Assembly: GCA_916613615.1 (NCBI GenBank)
Contig: OU744726.1
Span: forward strand, 69,708,764-69,772,763
DNA: 64,000 bases
Reading direction: 5' to 3'
Origin: Steromphala cineraria
Taxonomy: Eukaryota > Mollusca > Gastropoda > Trochida > Trochidae
Part shown: piece after piece, positions 9,501 through 21,000 of the stretch
Numbering within the stretch: position 1 is the first letter of the stretch
Layout: every line of letters begins with the position of its first letter
Notes under the pieces: generated by a model
Database searches by the model: none
Seen by the model: the letters and a program-made list of their open reading frames with translations, nothing else
What the model was told of the DNA's origin: nothing
Position numbers and translations under genes: made by a program

Positions 9501-11189
9501 TTACTTTCTGTGTATGTCTCATTCCTGTTCTCCGGTACTCAATATAATACCATATTGTTCCTCCTATTCCTTCTCTCTTGGTCTTCTATCTTATCTTCAA
9601 TACCACCCAAATAATCTTCTATAGCGTCAGTCTTTTTCTGTATACCAATGATGTCTTTCTTCAGAACCTCCTGCTCTTCTTTATTTAGCAATAACTCCTT
9701 TCTAAGATCTGACATCTCGACTTTGAGGGCTTTTATGTCCTCTCTAGTGGCATTCATCACCTTAGAGATTCGTTCCTCTGAGTCCTGCATCAGCTTTATT
9801 ATGCTATCCTTGAGATCATCAAAGTCTTTAGTAGGAGGTCCAGGATTTGACTCGACGTCTCCTGATAGAAGTAAGGTAGATTTTAGGACGTGCTCACTTG
9901 TAGGGTTCCAATTGTCCAGTTTTCGATCTGTAAACAAAAGATGTGACTTCACATACATCGATCTCACATCGCAAATCTCTCCAAGTGCACATAATGAAGC
10001 CGGCGGAGTCGTGTCTAAGTTCATATCCGTAAGGAAAACCTCCAAGAAGACACTGGAAGACAGGATTGTGATGAGGAGAAATCCACACAACAGTAGCCTG
10101 TACGACATGTCCATACCCGGCGTCTATTCACATGTCGGCTGGTAGGGTTGCACCTTTTCTATCTGTTTCACTCCTCTTGGTGGTACGAATTTCCCAATTC
10201 GTGCTCGCCAGCCATCCAGAGATATCCCCATATTGTTGGATGTATATTTCGGGGGTACTTTATGGACTTCAATTATAAAAATCAATTTTACTTGGAGCGA
10301 ACAGCCGGTGATTCTACGACACAAGGGAGTTAATTAAAAAAAATAATAATAATAAAAAAATTAAAAAAATATTATACGCTGGCTATAACTTTTTTCTACT
10401 ATGCTTAAGAACTTGTATTCATAACTTACTGCTTATACCTCGGGAGAACGATTTTGACATGTTCACTTTCAAGATCAAAGGTCAAGGTCACGAGCTATTA
10501 AATAAATAAAAAAATCCTTGTAAACGCGATAACTTGAAAATCTTTTGTGCTATGAAGCTCTAACTTGGTATATACATCCTTGGAAGAGTAAAAAATTTGA
10601 AAAGGTTTTCGCTACAATCTGTCAGAGGTCAAGGTCATACCAAGGTCACAACTTTAGCTTGGTTTAGCGAAAATGCTTTATTTAAACTATAAACACTTTT
10701 AATCAATAGATGATTGTTATACTCAATGAAAAGTGTATATTGATTGCGTGACCTTGAATGTCAAAGGTCAAGGTCACGAGCAAATGCTCAATTTGCTGAG
10801 GCCTGAAGAAGGCGGAACAGGGGGAGGCGAAACCCCCAGTTTCGGGGCTGCTCTGCTTTTGCGGTGTCCCGCAAACGCTAATCTAGTTTTACAATAATTC
10901 CATTATAGTTTCATGTCATAATAGCATTGTTTTGCTGTACCAACACACACCGTGTACTTTTTTACAATTCAAGAGCTTGTCATTTGTTGTTTTACAATAA
11001 TTCCACAGTAACTCTATTCTGTTAAGATGCGCCAAGAGAAGCGAGTGTCAGAGGAAGAATAATTCTGTCTGTGTGACCTTTGACCCCTCTGCTATCTACG
11101 TCAAATCCATGGAGTGCATCTACTGCTGTGAGACAAACGGATGCAACAAGGATATTGTACCTAGAGCTGAAACTCTCATAGCACGGTAA
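457..11189 (+). CDS. Two-domain Ly6/uPAR (three-finger) secreted protein, 5' end not found
   Basis: Four exons join with matching phases: 457-577, 2207-2254, 5814-5949 and 11027-11189 (468 nt, 155 codons plus stop TAA at 11187-11189). The first encodes YCSGG...QCCDTGDMCN, the second a Thr/Pro linker SDITTTPAPFQLTSG, the third ECQVCGGPTCG...CPQEFPYC, and the fourth RCAKRSECQ...CIYCCETNGCNKD. The CC(x4)CN signature twice over is the C-terminal mark of Ly6/uPAR three-finger domains, so the product has two such domains joined by a short linker. Family members are secreted or GPI-anchored and act as ligands or receptor modulators. Here the tail ends AETLIAR without a hydrophobic GPI-type segment, so secretion is more likely. 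A signal-peptide exon was not identified and the 5' border of the first exon is uncertain. Introns 2 and 3 host antisense LINEs. Confidence 0.7.
551..1190. repeat. Decayed tandem repeat, ~137-148 bp unit, starting inside the Ly6 exon
   Basis: Units begin near 551, 697, 835, 973 and 1123 and share blocks like 'gacatgtgtaatac', 'cactttcggtaagttcagta', 'aatatcctaaagac' and 'cgcacatca'. Divergence is high. The first unit begins within coding sequence (Asp-Met-Cys-Asn codons) and carries the exon's splice donor, so the later units are degenerate copies of an exon-intron junction. Further related pieces occur at about 1843 and 2010. Confidence 0.6.
1545..1612 (+). repeat. tRNA-like SINE head
   Basis: The segment contains an A-box-like 'taagtcggtagag' (1552-1564) and a near-consensus B box 'ggtttgattcc' (1592-1602), spaced as in a tRNA. 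The acceptor arms do not pair well and no clean anticodon loop was found. This is better read as a tRNA-derived SINE (Pol III promoter) than a functional tRNA gene. Confidence 0.55.
1843..2130. repeat. Outlying copies of the ~145-bp exon-junction repeat
   Basis: 'gacatgtgtaatacgcactttcc' at 1843 and a weaker version near 2010-2050 resemble the units at 551-1190. They are separated from the main array by the SINE region. Confidence 0.45.
2207..2254 (+). CDS. Ly6-like gene, linker exon
   Basis: 48 nt between TTTTACAG and GTAAGT. Phase 1 in and phase 1 out. Encodes a Thr/Pro-rich linker, SDITTTPAPFQLTSG, between the two Cys-rich domains. Confidence 0.7.
3158..3757 (-). pseudogene. LINE A ORF2, thumb and C-terminal region
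   Basis: 199 codons including QIQPILLYGAEIWG, the typical LINE thumb region, and KRFLNVSPQTPNAIVYGECG. Continues frameshifted towards 2783, where EDEYHFLFVC-like Cys/His remnants are seen. Confidence 0.8.
3863..4234 (-). pseudogene. LINE A ORF2, RT catalytic part
   Basis: 123 codons with GFKQGCVLSPILFSLFISEL and LLMFADDVVLVSD, the RT active-site box. It is in a different frame from the upstream half and ends at an in-frame stop after VVFR; sequence homology continues past the stop (YKYLGI). Confidence 0.85.
4341..5684 (-). pseudogene. LINE A ORF2, endonuclease C-terminus plus RT N-terminal half
   Basis: 447 codons open on the minus strand. Starts inside the endonuclease (DYFIASV near residue 68), then a linker rich in Lys/Arg/Ser, then RT fingers/palm with PETWSKAIIIPIHKKGDRRN and ESQAGFRQGYSTIDHIF. 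The frame is lost at the downstream A-run, before the YxDD-equivalent FADD. Confidence 0.85.
5814..5949 (+). CDS. Ly6-like gene, first exon of domain 2
   Basis: Acceptor CACTAG, donor GTAAAC. Encodes ECQVCGGPTCGVKED...KCPQEFPYC and ends in phase 2, completed as Arg in the next exon (TKR|CAKRSEC). The cysteine spacing fits fingers 1 and 2 of a three-finger fold. Confidence 0.75.
6003..6187 (-). mobile_element. Truncated MITE copy, 'aaaggggcagtagca' family
   Basis: Starts with 'ttaaaaaggggcagtagcacg' minus one base of match and is related, in inverted orientation, to the copies at 34012-34375 and 38973-39280 (shared internal blocks around 'ggtgttcac' and 'tctgtctatag'). Its inner end abuts the broken 3' end of LINE B. 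Confidence 0.6.
6258..6911 (-). pseudogene. LINE B ORF2, RT catalytic and thumb part
   Basis: 217 codons. VRQGCILSPFLFSFFINEL, LLLFADDIVLFSS (active site), KYLGVCFSNNLSW and ISPILLYGSEIWG. Homology runs past the stop to IVYGELG near 6187, after which the element is lost. Confidence 0.85.
6920..8194 (-). pseudogene. LINE B ORF2, endonuclease end plus RT N-terminal half
   Basis: 424 codons. SVIDYIL-type end of the endonuclease, then RT motifs PESWSVGLLVPICKQGDRNDP, NNRGITVLS, EGQAGFREGYTTTDNIF and FVDFAKAFDSVQR. The frame shifts before the catalytic FADD. Confidence 0.85.
8231..8985 (-). pseudogene. LINE B ORF2, APE endonuclease
   Basis: The frame is open from about 8985 without an ATG. It contains KLIFWNISGV, the catalytic ETW (GLTETWSND), CVYIQPEG and the GGDFNAR box, all hallmarks of an apurinic-endonuclease-type LINE nuclease. 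It ends in a stop/frameshift just before DYILTSADMF. Confidence 0.8.
9269..9451 (-). pseudogene. LINE B ORF1, RNA-binding C-terminal part
   Basis: DIERAHRLPSGNLSKTRPIIIRM is the typical LINE ORF1 RNA-recognition stretch ('ERAHRL...RPII'). In frame with the coiled-coil part apart from an intervening stop at about 9538. Confidence 0.75.
9539..10114 (-). pseudogene. LINE B ORF1 with 2A-like peptide and coiled coil
   Basis: 191 codons. Residues 5-28 form a hydrophobic, signal-like segment (RLLLCGFLLITILSSSVFL). Residues 81-93 read LLLSGDVESNPGP, matching the 2A/CHYSEL consensus DxExNPGP, at which ribosomes skip a peptide bond. Residues ~100-185 form a heptad-rich coiled coil ending QERRNRRNNMVLY. 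A TGA then interrupts; homology resumes in frame with VPEN... and the ORF1 RNA-binding region (9269-9451, DIERAHRL...RPIIIRM). Upstream, the same frame continues beyond a TAG at 10124 into SLDGWRARIGKF. Known biology: 2A-like sequences occur in ORF1 regions of several APE-type LINEs. Confidence 0.85.
10380..10895. repeat. Dispersed repeat with 'caaaggtcaaggtcac' motifs
   Basis: Three or four copies of 'aaggtcaaggtca' and paralogous sentences ('gataactt...ctatgaagctctaacttggtatatac') followed by a GC-rich terminus 'gcggaacagggggaggcgaaaccc...gcggtgtcccgc'. It resembles an interspersed invertebrate element; no coding capacity. Confidence 0.45.
11027..11189 (+). CDS. Ly6-like gene, last coding exon
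   Basis: After GTTAAG (11021-11026). Completes domain 2 with CAKRSECQRK...CIYCCETNGCNKD and ends AETLIAR-stop. CCETNGCN is the diagnostic Ly6/uPAR C-terminal box. Confidence 0.8.
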
Positions 11190-12006
11190 TGCTCTGGTGT
11201 CGCAGGCCCTTGAAGTCATCAAATGTAACATTTTGTGAAATTAATTATCATTAAACTACATTAAAACATATTTGATTTAGTTATTATTTTATATATAAAC
11301 ATGTGAACATGCCTAAGAAATGAAGATAAAAAAATACGGAGAACTTTAAATGGTATTATCAACAAATAACTGCGCATATATGCATCACAAGTTGATCTTT
11401 GATATGTGTTGGTGTTGTAGTTAGTTGGAGTTCTAATTACCAATCATTATGATAAACAACATTTAATAAAAACTCTTAAACACTGGTTTTATTTTGTATT
11501 CGTTTTATTTTATGTTTTCATTGTAATCTGTAATAAACTGCCGGAGAGTAACGGTATCCAAACCTATGATACACATGTTATTCTATCCGGGAATCTGCTT
11601 CTTATAAATGTATCATTTTGAAGCTATTTACTTACTCAACGTTATGATAATGTATATATAAAACATGAATAAGATTTGTTTTTAGTGGTTGTTCATTTAT
11701 AATATTCAAAACAAATCAGATATATACCAGATAATACAGAAACATTAGACCACTTTACACATATATATCTTGTCAATTCATACCGACACAAAAAGTACTC
11801 ACACCCGTTCAAAGCGTATGACAATGCCTTTGTAGTTACAAGGAGAACACTACAAACACATCAGTGAAAATACTTCTCACAGCTCTACCTCGTTCTGCTT
11901 GAGGGCATATTGAGGTCACGTGACATGTCCAAGTCCGGTCTCAGCTGAATCAGCTGAGCGAGGAATACCTGGAGTAATTAACAGGTGAAACAAGTGCTTG
12001 ATTAGA
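11190..12006. other. Intergenic spacer and probable SLC6 5' flank
   Basis: AT-rich, no RNA gene or coding segment recognised. Contains the 3' region of the Ly6-like gene ('aataaa' near 11465 is a plausible poly(A) signal) and the E-box cluster close to the SLC6 start. Confidence 0.4.
11915..11959. promoter_or_regulatory. E-box cluster upstream of the SLC6 start codon
   Basis: A 10-bp palindrome GTCACGTGAC (11915-11924) holds a CACGTG E-box, and two CAGCTG E-boxes follow at 11942-11947 and 11951-11956. They lie 50-90 bp before the ATG, so they may be promoter or 5'UTR. Binding by bHLH factors is inference only. Confidence 0.35.
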
Positions 12007-12021
12007 ATGGGGGGCGGACAG
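12007..12021 (+). CDS. SLC6 exon 1 (start codon)
   Basis: ATG in context tagaATGG, coding MGGGQ, then a strong donor GTAAGT at 12022. Phase 0 out, which fits exon 2. A 15-nt coding exon followed by a 4.9-kb intron; chosen because it is the only nearby ATG joined to a consensus donor in the right phase. Confidence 0.75.
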
Positions 12022-15000
12022 GTAAGTCTTATTTTACTTATATCACTGTTACCTCTACCTGTATGTTGTACCATGTAAGTAAACATCCGTTGTTGATGAA
12101 GTAGCCCGTATAGGATGCCAGGTAGATAACCAGTAACACCTGACAGGTATTCACCGTCAACCGGTGTTTTGTTATACACCTTTACTTACATTCATTCACT
12201 GTTGTATCAAGGTGTTATATAAACATTGAAACCAGTACAGGTAGGGCAGTGTTCATTGGCTGTCTGTACAGGGACTTAGTTTGTATAATAAGACTCGTGT
12301 TTCTGTTTGCTTGTCGGTTGACGTTGTGCTTTATTCCTACTTTATCCATTCAACCACTCTGCGTTATATGTCGGTATCACAGGTGGAAAGTAAAAAGAGG
12401 CCAGTTTATGTACTCATAACGCGGTTTAGCTTATAAATGGTAGAGGGCTACTGCCTGGCGAGATTATAGCTTCTGTCTAATGAACATAGGTAAATCGATA
12501 TCTACATATTTGTCATTATCGATCGTGTAGGGAATGTCTTGTAAGGACATCAGATTTGTGGTAGGTGGTTACATTCCTTGACATTAACCCGGAAGCCGAG
12601 TCACCTGTTGTCAATTTCAAATCTTAACCGGACCGGACTACCGGAGCATGAATCCTGAATACTATACTCTCGCCCAACACTCACAATAGGATTGCGTTTT
12701 GGCGAGGGACCTATTCCAGGTGCATTTGACCTAGATTTGACATTTTCCACCTGAAGAAAATATTTACTACAATCTGATAGTTCGTTTTTTTCTATAAAAA
12801 AACACACAAGTAAACAAAACGTTGCCAGTTACAAAAAAGGGCTATATATTTCATCATGTTATTACAATGTTCACAAGCATTCATGACATACTTTCTGAAG
12901 ATAATTATTTCGCTTCAACTTTTGACGAATAAAGATTTTAAATGCAATTATGTCTTAATACTTCTCACATATATATAATTGCCTCAGGGAAAACGGGAGG
13001 TACTCAAGGCAAAAACAATGTTAAAGCTATATAAAAGGAAAATGTTTATTGTTTCTGAAAGTCGTCATTTTGCTTCTTGTTTTCACTTCAACTATTAGCC
13101 TCGGGTCAAGCGTCACAGGTCACTGACTCCAGTCTGGCCGGACGACGGTCACGTGATCGCTCAATCACATGTCAATCCGTTATTGAATCCATGTCACCGT
13201 GACATTGGGAACATGCTCGGGTATCAGTCGCACGTGAATCGTAATTAATTAGCATTTAGGATGGATGAATTAATGATACTTATGTAACAGGAATTTCATT
13301 TGTACGTCATAGGCATATTTTACATTTTGTAATTTGGTATGTATTTGGTATTCAAGATCAGCTTTGCATCTTTGTTATCACTTATTTACTGAGAGTTGAG
13401 AATACGTAAGTTACTATATATGTACATATGTATATATGAGGTCATAATAATCATAGCGGTTTAAGCATAAAGGCGGTTCAGGAAAGGTTGTCTGTAACTG
13501 AATGGATTGTAATATGTATCATTAAGTGTTGATTTACAAATTGATAAAATCCCTAAAAGGTCTAAAAAAATATGTAACGTGATAATATGATATATGAAGA
13601 CGTCAACCATTGATGATGACAAAAGGATAACGTGTCCACATTACCAACTTTACAGGATACTCACACTAAATACCTTAAATATTTCGAGAAATTGTCATGA
13701 CTCATGGCTATAATGAATTTGCCCCAGGGAATAAACTGAATATGCATTAGTAATGTGCAGTCAATTAAGTTTCGAAATGACAAAAGAAGATAAAAATCAT
13801 ATGCAGGACAATGTACGACGACTATATGAAATGTACACGACTATGAAACTGTCAAAACGTCCTCTGCTTCAATAGGTGATGACGCACATGAATAAGGAAA
13901 CATGAGTTACGAAATAAAAAGTAAAATCAAGATTTGACATTCAACTTGAAAGAAACGAGAGAGCGGGACGAACGTCTTTATTAGTTTTACTAATATCTTA
14001 TGAAAACATCAACCATGTTGTTTGTTGTATATAGTTTGAACAATTTCTCGTTGTTAAAGACACTTGCAATTATGTTAATAATTGAACATGAAAATGAAAA
14101 TTAAAATCATGAACAAATCAACTAAGGTTAAATCAAAGAGAATGAAAAGACAAGCTTGACAGGGTATGTCATTTTCTGATGAACAAAACTTGTGTTAGAC
14201 GGATTATTAACATACGATTATGAAACTGTACGTTAACATACGATTATGAAACTGTACGTTAACATACGTTATATCACGTTGATGTACAGTAACTATAATT
14301 AAAAGAAACCATTTTAAACATAAAGATATCTCTTTTACAAACGGGTTGAGCTCTAAGGCAAAAGCAAAAAGCAATCTGAAAATCTGAGTTAAATCAAAAC
14401 CCTTTGAAAATTATGTATTTCTATATAATGTGAATTAATATATACACATGTCTGTACTCACCTTTACATGAATTAAAGATTATTTCAAATTGATGACTGG
14501 AGGCCCGGTGGTATATTATGCATGTGAGGCTAGCAGAATATATACTTTGCAGACAGATAAATAAAAAGACAGATATTTCATTTTAGTCTCACCTCAATTT
14601 TCAAATAAAATGCTATAAAATAACATAAAAAATCTATTTAAAAAAAGAGCCACTCCTAATGGAGTTATGAGAGACATAAAAACATACTTTGAAAAAAAAT
14701 TGCAAATGCATGCTGTTCAAAGTTTATACAAATAAAATTAATATACAAAGTTAATGAAAGGCGCAATGATTGAACAAAAGGTATTGGATTACATAATGCT
14801 TAAAGTAATTAAAAATCATCAATGAAATTGTCTTTGCAAATTTTTTAGAAATTGTTCTCGTCATTATGAAATTTCAGAATCCAGATATCTTACCATATGT
14901 TTTGATATGATATATATGAAGTAAGAAATGTTACTTTAATGAAAGTAGATTAGAATTTGGGATACAGTTGTTTTAACTGTTTCGGCATATGGATAATGAT

Positions 15001-18000
15001 ATGATGAAAACATCATAAGCATTACCTCAGATTATTTTAAGATTACTAAATGCTGACACAATAAATTTTACCGGTACATAACAAATTAGGTAAGGCCCAA
15101 AATATATATACATATGCTTCTGGTCTTTGCATACAGGCAAAAATGATGCGATGACGCGGATTTTTTTAATTTCCAAATAATTTTTTTTTTTTATATGAAA
15201 AAGATCATCGGAACTTGAAAAAAATGATAAATATAAACTTTTGACCACTTTATCACTGTGTCTTTGAATACTTACACGAACTGAAACGAGTTAATTCTGG
15301 AAAGTTCACATTTCAATGGGTTTTTTTTCGACATTTCAATGTTTCCCCTTGTCAATATCTGAGAAAAAAGGCTTGATGCGGGGGTTTGAAACTGACGCGG
15401 GCGAAAACCAGAAACAAATTACTTTTTTTCTAGGCCTAATTATCTAAAACATAAAGACGCTGTCATATAGACTTCCATGTTCAAGAGCTTGCTAGTTTTG
15501 AAAATATCACAAAATATGCTGTACTTTTATCAATTTTACTTTTTATTGAAAATAAACTGTATTTATTTATAAAATATCCACAAATTGAAAATTATTTATT
15601 ATAAAACTCAACATAAATGACTTATAATGCCACAGCAAGGCTTTGCACACTCGTAGCGTTGATAGGGGCTTCTCTGCTCAGTGTTGTTGTTTTACTGAGT
15701 GTGCACTTAGATCTTGCAAGTTGTCAATATAAATTAACACAAATGTTCCCCCAGTATCATGTTTTGATTTTGATTGTGTCATAATAATCACAAATAACAT
15801 CAGTATACACAGGGATATCCAATTTAATTTCGTTACCAAAATATTCCCCGAAACGAGTGTTCCTTCAAAAAAGCTATAGAATTAGATGTTCATGAGACAA
15901 CGAGCTAACACGCAACAACAGAGTACACACGGAAATAGACACCTAAACACAACCTGACCTCTCGGGTTATTTTCACTGATGCAATGTGTCATTAAATAAA
16001 CATAGCATCCGCTGGTTAAAAGGGACAGATTACGCGCATAGGGTGAACCCATTGTTGCAACTTACTATGATAGGGGATGTGTAATGTAATGTGAGAATGT
16101 CTGAGTTTAAGGTTTAGTAAAATAACAACCCCTCGATTATTTATGGTTTGAAGATTTCAAGTTTTGAAAAGAATATTCTCAAGTTTTGAAATAGTGTTAG
16201 AATTTATATCAATATATTTCTTTGAATTTTTAGGCAAAGTCTTTAAAATATTTTAGTAAATATCAAGTAAGATTTACCTTAATGATCTTATCGTTTGTTT
16301 TGAGAAAAGATCGTGGAACATTTTTCGGATTGAAAAGTCCTAAATGATTTAAAATCAATCTAATGTTTCCTTTTTTCATTTCGAGTAACTGAATACCTCA
16401 GCAATGTTTAAACGGTTTAACGGGGGTTGAACTATTTGTTACGTCTTAATTGTAATGTAATATGAATTTAAACAAAAGACTTTCATCTCTAAAACCTTTG
16501 TCCGGGCACAATGTGATTTGTATCTTGATCGCTAGCAAGGCCACTCTTTTGGTGTATATATAAACGTAACAGCAAAGTTTTAAAAAACTGAACATAAGTT
16601 CACAATAAAATGTGACTGCATTTCAGTATCAGTGTTTAGATCAATGTCAACTAGTCGTATTACAACAGAAGTACAATGTGAATTGAGACTGTTTAAGGAA
16701 TAGCGTTTATGAAATGCATTAGAATTCGAAGCCACATATTCTTTAAATCTAAAAATTTTCAACTCAATATTGTTCATACATGTTGATATATAATTTGCGT
16801 ATACTTATGAATTTCAGAACTGTAGAATCAAATATGTTTTCAGTTGTTAAGATTTATGCAAGAAATAAAAATGAACTATTATGTACATAACACAAATATT
16901 GTTTATGTTTTATGTCTATTTTTACATATATTTAACACTTATATGTAGGCAAAGAAAGACAATAAAGATAAACCGAAGAAGGAGAAGAAGACGAAGAAGA
17001 AGGGAGAGGAAAATGGAGACCCAGTGAACAGTGAACTGACCAAGGAGAAGAAGCTCAACACCAACACAGCGTCTCTAGACACTGGCATCTACCTGGACGA
17101 TGCGTCCGAGGGCACGCGTATCACCGGGGCAACCTCCGAGTTCTCGCTCCGCTCCAGGGATAAGTCACAGGTACATATCGAGAATTGTATATGAGAATAT
17201 GTATTTATTTACTTTGGGTTATCCTGATCCACCATAAACGTATATATCGCAGATGGGTAGACATATCGCGCTGTATAGGGAACAGTATATTTATACTTGT
17301 TGTATATATGGGGAAACATTTCTTTGGGTCATACTGATCCATCGTGAAACGTATTTATCAAAGGATAGATTACGTATTAAGTAAATATTTTATTCCTAGA
17401 TTCACCCAAACCCTCGAAAACAAGTTTTATCGAGACTTGTGTAATTGTTGGTTGTCTTCATTGCATTTCGCCTTTTATTGTGTTTAAAAAGCAAGCTTTT
17501 GAAATGAGTTTGAAAACGTGCACCCTTTACATTACGTTCCGGGGACACTCCAAGAAAAGAACGTTTTCTCAACTAGACTTCAACACCAAATGTGCACAGA
17601 AAACGCACCTTTAAGCATACAGTATCCTATGGATTCATTTCAATACCGCATTGTCACTGTAACTCATCTATAAAACACAACAGTAAACTTACACCTTTAC
17701 AGAACACAATTCAATACATGATGATCACATGATAAAAACAATGATTGCACTCGCTGATTTTCCATGAGTTCCATTTTCATTAAGAAACGCAACTATAAGA
17801 AATAGAACCAAGCTATTTTTCTATCAACGAGCGCCATGTTCAAAACCAAATGGTCACAGGATGAATGAACAACACCTTAGCCCCATCCTGCTACATTAGT
17901 TTTCGCTCGCGCTACAACCATACCTTGATACCATCGTATTAACAATGCTTCATATACGAGCAGCATCCAGCAATGGCGGCGATCCCCGGACGAAAGAATA

Positions 18001-21000
18001 CTTTGTTACGAAAATGGAAAATGGCGGGCCACTTTTAGTAATCATATACCATCGGGTAGCGATTCAATGCATCTGGCTTGATAGAAATCAGGTTCTTGAA
18101 GAAACTAAGCGGATGAAATCAGATCCTTCTCAACACCGCATATCGGTTACTAATGGTCACGTACTAATACCTTTATTCCTATCTCAGGGACCAATTTCCA
18201 ATCGGTAATGATTAAAGAAACACCTACAATTGTACTTTCCAACGAATCTATATGTCTGTCACAGAAACAACCCCCTCAAATCACACATTTTATTTCTACA
18301 GGTTCCAAATCAAAAAGCAAAGGAGCAAAACTTTAAATACGTTTTCTAAAAATCACACTATAGGCTAATGTCGTAATGTCACAGGAACATTCAACAATAC
18401 TTTAAAGATTTCAGGTTGTATACCTAATCGTCACAAGAGACACATCCGTTGTATTTTCTCAGTGTTCAGTTCCCAATACTTCCTGACCACAGGAACAAAA
18501 CCTTTATGTTAACTCTTTTACAACATTTGAATCCCTGATGGTCACAAGAAAGACGCTACTGTCCTTTTGAAGGCACCATGTAAAATACATGATGGTCACA
18601 TGAACAAGACCATTTGATCACAACTTTTCTTAAAACACATTTCAAAACCTTATGATCAGAGGCAGCTTCCACTGCTATTTTCAATGAGTCCATGCCCATC
18701 CTCTTTGAGAAGAAACTATAACCATCAAACCATCTAACCATCTACCACGGGTTCAAAATGGTAGCAGGAACAAATCCGCAAATTTCTCTATTCTTAAACC
18801 ACACTTTGATACTAAATGGTACCTATTGAACACTTATTGAACTGTCCAAAGGCCAAACACAAAATGATCAGAGTTAGTATGGCTATGAAAACCCATAGCA
18901 CCAATTCTTCTTTCAACTGTCCATGTCCAATGTAAGGGTCACACAACACACGCAGACGATAGGAACCGAGCACTGCCTCTTCCCAGGGCTCCATGTCCAA
19001 TGTAAGGGTCACACAACACACGCAGACGATAGTAACCAAGCACTGTCTCTACCCAGGGCTCCATGTCCAATGTAAGGGTCACACAACACACGCAGACGAT
19101 ATCAACCGAGCACTGCCTCTTCCCAGGGCTCCATGTCCAATGTAAGGGTCACACAATACACGCAGACGATAGTAACCAAGCACTGTCTCTACCCAGGGCT
19201 CCATGTCCAATGTAAGGGTCACACAACACACGCAGACGATAGTATCCGAGCACTGTCTCTACCCAGGGCTCCATGTCCAAAGTTAGGGTCACACAACACA
19301 CGCAGACGATAGGAACCGAGCACTGCCTCTTCCCAGGGCTCCATGTCCAATGTAAGGGTCACACAACACACGCAGACGATATCAACCGAGCACTGCCTCT
19401 TCCCAGGGCTCCATGTCCAATGTAAGGGTCACACAACACACGCAGACGATAGTAACCAAGCACTGTCTCTACCCAGGGCTCCATGTCCAATGTAAGGGTC
19501 ACACAACACACGCAGACGATAGTATCCGAGCACTGTCTCTACCCAGGGCTCCATGTCCAAAGTTAGGGTCACACAACACACGCAGACGATATCAACCGAG
19601 CACTGTCTCTACCCAGGGCTCCATGTCCAATGTAAGGGTCACACAACACACGCAGACGATAGTAACCAAGCACTGTCTCTACCCAGGGCTCCATGTCCAA
19701 AGTTAGGGTCACACAACACACGCAGACGATAGTAACCAAGCACTGTCTCTACCCAGGGCTCCATGTCCAATGTAAGGGTCACACAACACACGCAGACGAT
19801 AGTAACCAAGCACTGTCTCTACCCAGGGCTCCATGTCCAAAGTTAGGGTCACACAACACACGCAGACGATATTAACCAAGCACTGTCTCTCCCTAGGGCT
19901 CCATGTCCAATGGAGGTGAGAGTCTCTTCAACGCCACGAGCCGGACCCAGATATTCGGGGAGGACGAGAACGAGGAGCGAGGCAACTGGACAGGTCGGTT
20001 CGACTTCATCCTCTCCATGCTGGGGTATGCTGTGGGACTCGGCAATGTCTGGAGGTTCCCCTACCTATGCTACAGGAACGGGGGTGGAGCTTTCCTCCTG
20101 CCATTCCTGCTGATGATGGCTGTGGTTGGGGTCCCTCTCTTCTTCCTCGAGGCGTCCCTGGGCCAGTTCTGTAGCAGTGGGCCCATGACGTGCTGGAAGT
20201 TTGCTCCCATCTTTAAAGGTAAGAAGTTCGTCGGCTCGACTGACCTCAGGGTTTGTGGTTCAGGAAGTGATTTTTAAGACGCTTAAAAAGCTCCTTTAGG
20301 TTTTGATAAAGTAGGAACTTAAATGGATGATAAGGGGCAAAACACTCCTCTTCATTTAAACCATGTCAACCTCTCAAGTGTCGATTTGGTACATATCAGA
20401 ACCACATAAGTCATAACATATTGTACCACTATGAAGTGTTTTATCATCATGCTTAAATGGTTATTCACCATGTGCATTATGGCAATTGGGGATCCCTCAC
20501 CATGATTTAGTTTCAACGTCATGATAATGATTGATTCACCATCATGATAGTAAGAGATCATGAGTAGTTCACCACTATGGTAATGATCAACTGAGATTAA
20601 GTTTATTTTGGCGGCATATAAATACTCATCATAATTATTCACCGTATTTCTGTCCACAGGAGTGGGAATAGCGATGGTGGTGGTGTCTGCTCTGACAGGA
20701 ATCTACTACAACATGATCCTGGCCTGGTCTCAGTTCTACCTCTTCGCTTCCTTCACGAGTGAGCTCCCTTGGAGTACCTGCGATAACCCCTGGAACACTA
20801 AAGGTAACATCCAGTGAACGTTCTCATCTTGTCATTCAATTATTTTAAATTATGATAATCCTAACAGTTTGTTCATTTATGTAGCGCATTTATCCACCCA
20901 CTTTGATCTCAGTCATGGCATTATCATTACCTTGCTCTTAACCAAGCTGTAAACGTTTTCGCTATCTCACAAAAATACTCTACCCTACAGTAGTTATGCA

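Larger units (their letters stand above)
6187..10330 (-). mobile_element. LINE B: nearly full-length non-LTR retrotransposon with 2A-like ORF1
   Basis: Antisense in intron 3 of the Ly6-like gene. From about 10330 downwards: 5' leader, ORF1 (with a 2A-like motif and coiled coil), ORF2 endonuclease (about 8985-8231), RT (8194-6258) and part of the C-terminus to about 6187, where it is cut off next to a MITE. Same broad type as LINE A but a different family member. It is inactive: stops and frameshifts lie in ORF1 (near 9538 and 10124) and ORF2 (near 8200-8235 and 6911-6920). Confidence 0.85.

Noticed and set aside
19413..19875. Open frames of 97 and 60 codons in the 70-bp array
   Set aside because: Products of the repeat; the frame rotates each unit because 70 is not divisible by three. 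The splice-microexon reading is the more meaningful one.
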